A stretch of DNA of 6,745 nucleotides from Gemmataceae bacterium (GTDB taxonomy: Bacteria; Planctomycetota; Planctomycetia; Gemmatales; Gemmataceae). Below, in pieces: positions 1-5,784 of this stretch. The DNA is taken from positions 1 through 6,745 of the forward strand of contig CANLGS010000227.1 in assembly GCA_947490035.1 (NCBI GenBank), in the 5' to 3' direction. Under the pieces are notes generated by a model. That model was not told the DNA's origin, ran no database searches, and saw only the letters and a list, made by a program, of their open reading frames with translations. The number at the start of each line of letters is the position of its first letter. The first letter of the stretch is position 1. The position numbers and the translations under genes are program-made.

Positions 1-166
1 GCAAAACAGTCCGGGGCACACACCTCAGTTCACAAACTCCTCCAACAAGCCAAGCAACAACACAAAGACCACCCTTCAACCCACCAGAGAAAATGAGTCG
101 TGCAAAGCAGTAGCGTCAGCCCCCCGAGTTTCCTCCATCAGATTCACAACACAACTGGAGAGATCC
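1..166 (+). other. A/C-rich, G-poor leader upstream of the first gene
   Basis: No gene is supported here. Bases 21-80 contain only 4 G and 7 T in 60 positions, so about 82% is A or C, in sharp contrast with the GC-rich coding DNA that follows. Such a stretch should be almost unstructured as RNA. It could be the 5' untranslated leader of the gene at 167, or the end of an untranslated region of a gene left of the window. I see no convincing -35/-10 promoter pair. A six-codon ORF (MSRAKQ, 93-113) lies inside it but is too short to call. Confidence 0.5.
157..162 (+). promoter_or_regulatory. Ribosome binding site for the exported protein gene
   Basis: GGAGAG lies just ahead of the ATG at 167, with the GGAG core six bases from the start. 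It is the best Shine-Dalgarno match near any candidate start. It supports 167 over the overlapping frame starting at 100, whose protein is Arg/Gly-rich and has no signal peptide. Confidence 0.6.
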
Positions 167-802
167 ATGACGCTTCACACGATACGAACGGGACTGGCCG
201 CGCTGGCCGCCCTCGGCGGGTTGGCGGCCGCGGCGTCCGCCCAGCCGGTGCCCGCGACGCCGGCAACCCCGGAACCGCAGGTCATCAAGTGGCCCGGCGG
301 GTACATGATCGTGAACGGCCGCGAGACGATCGTGCGGCAGTCTTCGGCCGGCCGCTCGACGAACGTGATTACCGGTTCGGGCAACGGCGTGGGCAACCGG
401 ATCGTGGTGGACGGCGGTCCCGGCGGGGTGACGGTCGTCAGCGGTTCGCGCAACGGGGTGGGCAACAAACTCGTCCTGAACCCGGACGACCTGCTCCTCG
501 ACCTCGACGAGTGGCTGAAGCCGTGCCCCAAGCCGGCGCCGGCGGTTCCGATGGCCGCGCCCAAGCCGGCGGCCGACCCCGAAGCGCTACCGCTGCCCGC
601 GCGGCCGGAAGTCGCGGACGCGCCGGCGCAGGTCTACAAGGGGAAGGCCAGCGCGTTCTGGGCGAAGAAGGCGTTCAGCGACGCCCTCGACTGCAACCTG
701 TACTGGTGCCCGGCGACGAAGCTGTGGTTCCGGTACCACGCGGACGACGACGCCTACCGCCCGGTGCCGACCCAGCCCGCCGCCCCGGTCGATGATAAGT
801 AA
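167..802 (+). CDS. Small exported planctomycete protein of unknown function
   Basis: A 211-residue protein that I do not recognise as a named family. Residues 1-25 form a Sec signal peptide: Arg7, an Ala/Leu/Gly-rich core, and a likely cut after Ala-Ser-Ala25, so the mature protein should be periplasmic or outside the cell. A Pro-rich linker follows, then residues 65-110 with two copies of a motif centred on NGVGN (Asn73 and Asn96, 23-residue spacing), which would fit a short beta-type repeat. Residues 125-155 are Pro/Ala-rich and probably flexible. The C-terminal part contains CNLYWCPATKLWFRY (176-190), with Cys176 and Cys181 among aromatics. I recall similar Cys/aromatic endings in Gemmata secreted proteins, but no function is known. 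The start is fixed by GGAGAG and the signal peptide. The gene stands alone: a terminator follows it, so it is probably monocistronic on its 3' side. Confidence 0.85.
   Translation: MTLHTIRTGLAALAALGGLAAAASAQPVPATPATPEPQVIKWPGGYMIVNGRETIVRQSSAGRSTNVITGSGNGVGNRIVVDGGPGGVTVVSGSRNGVGNKLVLNPDDLLLDLDEWLKPCPKPAPAVPMAAPKPAADPEALPLPARPEVADAPAQVYKGKASAFWAKKAFSDALDCNLYWCPATKLWFRYHADDDAYRPVPTQPAAPVDDK
373..466 (+). repeat. In-gene direct repeat coding for two NGVGN units
   Basis: Two 25-base copies (373-397 and 442-466) differ at only two positions and are spaced 69 bases apart, a whole number of codons (23 residues). They encode GSGNGVGN and GSRNGVGN, each followed by a basic residue and a hydrophobic strand-like stretch (RIVV and KLVL). 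The DNA identity suggests an internal duplication within the gene or selection for the repeated peptide. Confidence 0.75.
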
Positions 803-805
803 CCG

Positions 806-823
806 GTGACACCCCGGTGTCAC
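806..823. other. Short perfect palindrome directly after the stop codon
   Basis: GTGACACC (806-813) pairs with GGTGTCAC (816-823) around two C bases; with a realistic loop the stem is about 7 bp. It begins three bases after the TAA stop and ends three bases before the next hairpin's stem. No T run follows it, so it is not a terminator on its own. It may protect the 3' end of the mRNA or assist the following terminator. Confidence 0.6.
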
Positions 824-826
824 AAC

Positions 827-858
827 GAACACCCCGGCCGCCGGGGTGTTCTTTTCTT
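827..858 (+). terminator. Intrinsic terminator of the exported protein gene
   Basis: Bases 827-837 and 841-851 form a perfect 11-bp stem, rich in G-C pairs, closing a three-base loop (CCG). TTTTCTT follows at once (852-858). This is a textbook Rho-independent terminator, 24 bases downstream of the stop at 802. It should separate the first gene from the DUF1549/DUF1553 gene. Confidence 0.85.
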
Positions 859-1229
859 GCCCTCGCCGCTCCGGCGCGTCACACCGCCGCCAACCCCGGA
901 GCGCTGCCAATGCTCGACCCCAACCGTCGCGAAGCTCTGATCGCGCCGCTACTCGGGGGGCTTAGGACAGCCGGACAGAACCGCGCGATGCTGGGTCTCG
1001 TTAGCCCGAAGCGCCAGCGAGGAAACACGTTACCCTTGCTGGCGCTTCGGGCTAACGAGAGGTTTTGTCCGTTAGTCCCCATGCCCCGCTCGTCGAAAGA
1101 CACTGGTCGCGGTCGAGAAGGACGGCACCACCGACTGGCAAGCACTTCGGGACTTCGGGAGAAATCGTTCGAGGGTCCGAGGTTCGTCTTGTAGACTAAT
1201 ATCCCTGCCCCACCTTCCGCCCGTCGCGC
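859..1229. other. Gene-free spacer with a palindromic repeat
   Basis: No convincing gene on either strand. The open frames crossing it read through the palindrome at 996-1060 and give Arg/Ser-rich protein, so they look spurious. Two short stretches look mildly protein-like but lie in different frames: MLDPNRREALIAPLLGGL from 910, and VAVEKDGTTDWQALRDF at 1106-1156. They could be remnants of one or two decayed genes. The promoter of the 1230 gene presumably lies here; the AT-rich patch around 1190-1202 (containing TAATAT) is the only candidate -10 I see, and no matching -35 is clear. Confidence 0.5.
996..1060. repeat. Long palindromic intergenic repeat (REP-like)
   Basis: Bases 996-1018 are the exact reverse complement of 1038-1060 (23 bp). 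Allowing one G-T pair, the stem extends to 27 bp (996-1022 with 1034-1060), leaving an 11-base loop. The core TTAGCCCGAAGCGCCAGC resembles a repeat I recall as common between genes in planctomycete genomes, where it yields spurious peptides such as SPKRQRG and LLALRANE; both appear here in the plus-strand frame. It has TTTT only after GG at 1061-1062, so terminator action is possible but weak. No transposase or target-site duplication is seen, which fits a REP/MITE-like repeat better than an insertion sequence. Confidence 0.75.
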
Positions 1230-4226
1230 ATGTCAGGTTCCACGATGATGAACTTGCCGCTCGCCCGCTTCGCCGCTCTGGTGCTGGCCCTGTTGTGCTT
1301 GCACTTGCGAGCCGACGCACAGCCCGCGGACGCGAAAGGACTGGCGCTGTTCGAGTCGAAGATCCGCCCGGTGCTCGTGAAAGAGTGCTACCAGTGCCAC
1401 TCGGCCGAGGCCGCGAAGACCAAGAAACTGCGCGGCGGGCTGCAACTCGACACCCGCGAGGGGACGCGCAAGGGCGGCGACGCCGGACCCGCGGTCGTGC
1501 CCGGCGACGCCAGGAAGGGTTCGCTGCTCGCGGCGCTGCGGCACGACGCAGGCGTCGAGAAGATGCCGCCTCGCGGGAAGCTGTCCGACGAGGTGATCGC
1601 CGACTTCGCGAAGTGGATCGAACTCGGCGCGCCGGACCCGCGCGACGGCAGCCCGCTCCAGGGCAAGCGGCCCATCGACATCGCCGACGGCAAGCGGTTC
1701 TGGTCGTTCCGCCCGCTGGCGCTCGCGACCCCGCCGGACGTGAAGAACGCCCCGTGGGTGCGCAACCCTGTGGACCGCTTCGTCCTCGCCGGCCTCGAAG
1801 CGAAGGGGCTGGCGCCGAGTCAAACGCTCTCGAAAGAGAAGCTCGTCCGCCGGGTCACGTTCGACCTCACGGGTCTGCCGCCGACGCCCGAAGAAGTGGA
1901 AGCGTTCGTCGCGGATAAGTCGCCCGACGCTTACGAGAAGTTGCTCACGCGTCTGCTCGCCAGCGAGCGCTACGGCGAGCGGTGGGGCCGGCACTGGCTC
2001 GACGTGGCGCGGTTCGCCGAGAGCGGCGGGTACGAGTTCGACGGCGACCGCGGCGGCGCCTACCACTACCGCGACTTCGTCATCAAGGCGCTGAACCGCG
2101 ACCTGCCGTTCGACGAGTTCGTGCGGCTGCAACTCGCGGGCGACGAACTGAAGCCCAACGACTTCTTCGCCGCCTCCGCGACCGGGTTCCTCGTCGCCGG
2201 CCCGTACCCCGGACAAACTACCGTCAAGACGCTCGAACCGATTCGGTACGATCACCTCGACGACATGCTCGCCACCACCAGCACGGCGTTCCTCGGGCTG
2301 ACGCTCGGGTGCGCCCGGTGCCACGAACACAAGTACGACCCGATCCCGCAGCAGGACTACTACCGGCTCCTCGCGACGCTCGCGCGCACCGACTCGGTGA
2401 ACCGGCAGATGGACGCCGACCCGGAACCGTACCGCAAGGCGAAGGCCGCGTTCGACGCGACCCACGCGCCGCTCGCCAAGGCGCTGGTCGCGTTCGAGAA
2501 GGATCAACTGCCCGGCCGGTTTGCGAAGTGGCTCGCCGCGGAGCAGGCCAAACCCGCGGCCCCGTGGTTGACCCTGGAGCCGACGGCCGCGACCGGGAAG
2601 ACGCCCCTGAAGAAGCTGGGCGACGGTTCGTATCTCGCCTCGGGCAAGGCGGAGAAGGCCGACGCCTACACCTTCACCGCGACCACGTCGCAGACGAAGA
2701 TCACGGCCCTCCGCGTCGAGGCGCTGCGCGACGATTCGCTGCCGAAGGGCGGTCCGGGACGCGCGCCGGACGGCGGCTTCGTGCTGACCGAAGTCACGCT
2801 GACGGCGACACCGGCCGACCCTACGAAGAAGGGCGCGAAGGCGGTCGTCGTGAAGTTCAAACCCGGCAAGGCGACGTTCGAGCCGGGTGCAACCGCGAAA
2901 GCTGGCGCGGACCACGCCGCGACGTTCGTCGCCGATGCGCCGTTCGGCTTCGAGACCGGTACGACGCTGTCGATCACACTGAAGTTCGGCGACTTTGCCG
3001 CGGGGCGCGTTCGGCTGGCGCTCGCGACCGGAGAGGCCGAACTCGACGGCGCGAGCCGGCCGCAGCCGGGCGGCGAAATCCTCGCGCTGCTCGCGACGCA
3101 GGGCGGCAAACTCGAAGGCAAGAACCGCGCGGAGATCGTCCGCTGGTTCCGAAAGGTAGACGCCACCACCGACGAGGCATTCGCGCCCGTCGAGAAGTCG
3201 CTGGCGAAGGAGCCGAAGGCGCCGCTCCAACCGGTGTTCTCCGCGACTTCCGGGCGCGGCGGCGATGTTCACTATCTGATTCGCGGCGAGACGGACCGCA
3301 AGAACGGCGTCGCGCCGCCGGGGTTCGCGCAGGTGCTCACGAACACCGACGAGGGCCGCTGGCTGCGGACTGCGACAGATCCGAAGAGCCTTCCGAAGCC
3401 GCCGCGGGTGGCGCTGGCCGACTGGCTCACCGACGACAAGCACGGTGCCGGCCATCTGCTCGCGCGCGTCATCGTGAACCGGGTGTGGCAGCACCACTTC
3501 GGCAAGGGTTTGGTGCGCACGCCCAACGACTTCGGCGCGCAGGGCGAACCGCCGACCCACCCGGAGTTGCTCGACTACCTCGCGGGCGAACTCATCAAGG
3601 GCGGGTGGAAGCTGAAGCCGCTCCACAACCTCATCATGACGAGCGCCGCGTACCGGCAGGGCAGCGACCTCAACACGGCCGCGACGAAGCTCGACCCGCA
3701 GAACCGGCTGTGGTGGCAGGTTCCGCCGCGCCGCCTCGAAGCCGAGGCCATTCGCGACAGCCTGCTCGCGGTCGGCGGCTCGCTCGACCCGAAGATGTAC
3801 GGCCCCGGCACGCTCGACGAGAACACGTCGCGGCGCAGCGTCTACCTGACCGTCAAGCGCAGCAAGTTGCTGCCGATGCTCCAGGCGTTCGACGCGCCCG
3901 AACCGATTCAGAGCGTCGGCGAGCGCTCGCTGACCACGGCCACGACTCAGGCGCTCACGATGATGAACTCGAAGCTCGTGCGCGAGCAGGCCGAAAAGCT
4001 CGCCCGCGCGGTGCTGCCCGCGACCGCCGCCGACGTGCCGAAGGCAATCGCGAAGGCGTACCTCGTCGCGCTCGGCCGCGCGCCCACCGACGCCGAGAGC
4101 CGGCGTATGACCGACTTCGTTCTCCGCACCGCGGGCGAGAACAAGGGACCGAAGGGGCTGGAGACCGCGACCGCGGACTTCTGCCAGGTGTTGTTGTGCC
4201 TGAACGAGTTCCTATACGTCGATTGA
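1230..4226 (+). CDS. Exported planctomycete cytochrome-C, DUF1549 and DUF1553 protein
   Basis: A 998-residue protein with the standard planctomycete PSCyt1-DUF1549-DUF1553 layout. Residues 8-30 look like a Sec signal peptide (Arg13, hydrophobic core 14-26, likely cut after Ala-Asp-Ala30). Residues 38-135 form the cytochrome-C-like domain: haem motif CYQCH (53-57) and a probable axial Met in KMPP (Met112). DUF1549 spans about 175-390 and contains LTGLPPTPEE (213-222), RYGERWGRHWLDVARF (247-262) and a second CxxCH, CARCHEHKYDP (361-371). Residues 445-605 look like a beta-sandwich insert with LPKGGPGRAPDGGFVLTEV (504-522), a pattern I associate with discoidin-like modules in this family. DUF1553 covers about 675-970, with NRVWQHHFGKGLVRTPNDFG (750-769) and PPRRLEAEAIRD (832-843). 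Haem attachment in the periplasm is inferred; the reaction is unknown. No good ribosome site precedes 1230; the ATGs at 1245 or 1248 (after AGG at 1235) are plausible alternatives and would keep the signal peptide. The DUF1501 gene follows 88 bp downstream. Confidence 0.95.
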   Translation: MSGSTMMNLPLARFAALVLALLCLHLRADAQPADAKGLALFESKIRPVLVKECYQCHSAEAAKTKKLRGGLQLDTREGTRKGGDAGPAVVPGDARKGSLLAALRHDAGVEKMPPRGKLSDEVIADFAKWIELGAPDPRDGSPLQGKRPIDIADGKRFWSFRPLALATPPDVKNAPWVRNPVDRFVLAGLEAKGLAPSQTLSKEKLVRRVTFDLTGLPPTPEEVEAFVADKSPDAYEKLLTRLLASERYGERWGRHWLDVARFAESGGYEFDGDRGGAYHYRDFVIKALNRDLPFDEFVRLQLAGDELKPNDFFAASATGFLVAGPYPGQTTVKTLEPIRYDHLDDMLATTSTAFLGLTLGCARCHEHKYDPIPQQDYYRLLATLARTDSVNRQMDADPEPYRKAKAAFDATHAPLAKALVAFEKDQLPGRFAKWLAAEQAKPAAPWLTLEPTAATGKTPLKKLGDGSYLASGKAEKADAYTFTATTSQTKITALRVEALRDDSLPKGGPGRAPDGGFVLTEVTLTATPADPTKKGAKAVVVKFKPGKATFEPGATAKAGADHAATFVADAPFGFETGTTLSITLKFGDFAAGRVRLALATGEAELDGASRPQPGGEILALLATQGGKLEGKNRAEIVRWFRKVDATTDEAFAPVEKSLAKEPKAPLQPVFSATSGRGGDVHYLIRGETDRKNGVAPPGFAQVLTNTDEGRWLRTATDPKSLPKPPRVALADWLTDDKHGAGHLLARVIVNRVWQHHFGKGLVRTPNDFGAQGEPPTHPELLDYLAGELIKGGWKLKPLHNLIMTSAAYRQGSDLNTAATKLDPQNRLWWQVPPRRLEAEAIRDSLLAVGGSLDPKMYGPGTLDENTSRRSVYLTVKRSKLLPMLQAFDAPEPIQSVGERSLTTATTQALTMMNSKLVREQAEKLARAVLPATAADVPKAIAKAYLVALGRAPTDAESRRMTDFVLRTAGENKGPKGLETATADFCQVLLCLNEFLYVD

Positions 4227-4232
4227 GATTGG

Positions 4233-4292
4233 TGTAGGACAGGCCGCTGGCCTGTCTTCTTCGGCAGAGACAGGCCAGCGGCCTGTCCCACA
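4233..4292. repeat. Nested palindrome between the DUF1549/DUF1553 and DUF1501 genes
   Basis: Bases 4237-4257 are the exact reverse complement of 4268-4288 (21 bp), with a 10-base loop; after one A-C mismatch three more pairs extend the stem to 4233 and about 4292. Each arm is itself a small palindrome (ACAGGCC, three bases, GGCCTGT), so the strand could fold as one long hairpin or as two small ones. No T run follows on either strand, so it is unlikely to stop transcription. The unit GGACAGGCCGCTGGCCTGTC resembles a repeat I recall from many planctomycete intergenic regions; that is recognition, not a search. Confidence 0.75.
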
Positions 4293-4300
4293 AAGAAGAG

Positions 4301-4306
4301 AAGAGG
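4301..4306 (+). promoter_or_regulatory. Ribosome binding site for the DUF1501 gene
   Basis: AAGAGG sits eight bases before the ATG at 4315, within a purine run (4292-4306) that starts at the edge of the nested palindrome. It supports the chosen start, and independent initiation of the second gene of the pair. Confidence 0.6.
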
Positions 4307-4314
4307 CCGCCGAC

Positions 4315-5730
4315 ATGAACCCACTCGTACCCCTCGCCCGCCGCGAGTTCCTCCGCACGTCCGGCCTCGGCTGCGGAGCACTGGCGCTCGCGCACCTGCT
4401 CGGGCGTGACGCATCGCTCGGCGCGGCCGAGAAGAAGCCGCACTTCGCGCCGAAGGCGAAGTCGATCATCTGGCTGTTCATGACCGGCGGGCCGTCGCAG
4501 GTGGACACGTTCGACTACAAGCCAGCTCTCCAGAAGCGCGACGGCGAGAAGCTCGCGGGCGCCGACCCGAAGACCGGGTTCTTCACCACCAGCGGCAAGT
4601 GCCTCGCGTCGCCGTTCAAGTGGGCGCAGCACGGCAAGTCCGGCTCGTGGGTGTCCGACGTGTTCCCCAGCGTCGCCAAGCACGCCGACGACCTCGCGTT
4701 CGTTCACTCCTGCCACTCCGTCGCGAACAACCACGCCCCGGCGTCGATGGAACTGGCCGCCGGTGTGACCCGACCGGGCTACCCCACGATGGGCGCGTGG
4801 CTCAGTTACGGCCTCGGCTCGGTGAACGACAACCTGCCCGCGTTCGTCGTCATGCACGACGCCAAGCCGCGCGGCGACGACGGCATCTGGTCGCCCGGTT
4901 TTCTGCCCAAGACGCACCAGCCGCTGTTGCTCTCCGCGCAACAGAAGGAAGCGATTCGCGACGTGGCCCCGCTCGCGGGCATGACCGACGCGCGCCAGAA
5001 GGCGCAACTGGAACTGCTGCGCGAAGCCAACATCGATCACCAGAAGACGCACGGCGACCAACCGGACCTGACTGCCCGCATTCGCTCGTTCGAGTTGGCG
5101 TACCGGATGCAGGCGGCGGCGCCCGAGGCGCTCGACCTCGCGGCCGAGACGGAAGAGACGAAGAAGCTGTACGGGCTGGACAACAAAGACTGCGCCACGT
5201 TCGGCCGGCAGTGCCTGATGGCGCGCCGGCTGGTCGAACGCGGCGTGCGGTTCGTGCAAGTGTTCAGCCCCACGAACCGCATCTCCGGCGGCGCGGTCGC
5301 CGACGTGCCGTGGGACGGGCACAACGACATCCAGGTGAACCACCGCGACTGCGGCATGATGACCGACGTGCCGTTCGCGGGCCTGCTCACCGACCTGAAG
5401 CGGCGCGGGCTGCTGAAGGACACGCTGGTGATCTGGGGCGGCGAGTTCGGCCGCACGTCGGACTCGCAGGGGAGCAAGGGGCGCGACCACAACCCGCACG
5501 CGTACACGACCGTGTTCTGCGGCGGCGGCACGAAGGGCGGCGCCCACTACTGCGCCACCGACGAGTTCGGCTACAAGGCCGTCGAGAACCGTGTGAGTGT
5601 CCACGACCTTCAGGCCACGATCCTGCACCTGATGGGCCTGGACCACGAGAAGCTGACGTACCGGCACAACGGGCGCGACTTCCGGTTGACCGACGTGGCC
5701 GGGCGTGTCATCAAGGAAGTGTTGAGCTGA
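4315..5730 (+). CDS. DUF1501 protein with twin-arginine signal, alkaline-phosphatase-like fold
   Basis: A 471-residue protein, full length for the DUF1501 family. The N-terminus has a twin-arginine motif, ARREFLR (8-14), then a hydrophobic segment (about 17-30), so it is probably exported folded, perhaps with a bound metal. Motifs in order: SIIWLFMTGGPSQVDTFDYK (50-69), HSCHSVANNHAPA (131-143), GYPTMGAWLSYGLG (155-168), VPWDGHND (331-338), LVIWGGEFGRT (371-381), GRDHNPHAYT (389-398) and VHDLQATILHLMGLDHEKL (429-447). The family is related to sulfatases and alkaline phosphatases; Asp64, Asp67, His336, Glu377, Asp391, His392 and His396 are plausible metal or active-site residues by position. 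The Cys/Ser-x-Pro-x-Arg motif of true sulfatases is absent, so sulfatase activity should not be assumed. It lies 88 bp after the cytochrome/DUF1549/DUF1553 gene, its usual partner, and probably works with it outside the cytoplasm. Substrate unknown. Confidence 0.95.
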   Translation: MNPLVPLARREFLRTSGLGCGALALAHLLGRDASLGAAEKKPHFAPKAKSIIWLFMTGGPSQVDTFDYKPALQKRDGEKLAGADPKTGFFTTSGKCLASPFKWAQHGKSGSWVSDVFPSVAKHADDLAFVHSCHSVANNHAPASMELAAGVTRPGYPTMGAWLSYGLGSVNDNLPAFVVMHDAKPRGDDGIWSPGFLPKTHQPLLLSAQQKEAIRDVAPLAGMTDARQKAQLELLREANIDHQKTHGDQPDLTARIRSFELAYRMQAAAPEALDLAAETEETKKLYGLDNKDCATFGRQCLMARRLVERGVRFVQVFSPTNRISGGAVADVPWDGHNDIQVNHRDCGMMTDVPFAGLLTDLKRRGLLKDTLVIWGGEFGRTSDSQGSKGRDHNPHAYTTVFCGGGTKGGAHYCATDEFGYKAVENRVSVHDLQATILHLMGLDHEKLTYRHNGRDFRLTDVAGRVIKEVLS

Positions 5731-5784
5731 TCGCCTGCCGACTGACATTCCCCTACAGTCGATCGCGGCTTCGCAAGACAGACG

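Noticed and set aside
93..113. Six-codon leader ORF MSRAKQ
   Set aside because: Too short to support as a gene; no attenuator structure or codon run of one amino acid is seen. Kept only as a note under the leader finding.
996..1060. Palindromes as CRISPR repeats
   Set aside because: Each palindrome is a single unit with no regularly spaced copies or spacers, and no cas genes are present.
817..1194. 125-codon plus-strand ORF in the intergenic spacer
   Set aside because: It starts inside the terminator region and reads through the palindromic repeat, giving the typical spurious SPKRQRG peptide; no family resemblance overall.
1233..3626. 797-codon open frame on the minus strand opposite the DUF1549/DUF1553 gene
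   Set aside because: It is codon-for-codon antisense to a strongly supported gene, and its product is Arg/Glu/Val-rich without any recognisable motif, as expected from GC-rich third positions.
1982..4237. 751-codon plus-strand frame overlapping the DUF1549/DUF1553 gene
   Set aside because: Arg/Ala-rich product in an alternative frame of a gene whose correct frame has clear family motifs.
4233..4292. Nested palindrome as a terminator or tRNA-like structure
   Set aside because: No T run on either strand, and no tRNA features such as a CCA end, T-loop or anticodon arm.
3955..5748. 597-codon minus-strand open frame spanning both large genes
   Set aside because: It runs through the nested palindrome and across two real genes, with low-complexity Arg-rich sequence and no ribosome site or domain.
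5739..5761. Weak hairpin between the convergent genes
   Set aside because: CGACTG and CAGTCG make only a 6-bp stem around an 11-base loop with no T run, so a terminator is not supported.
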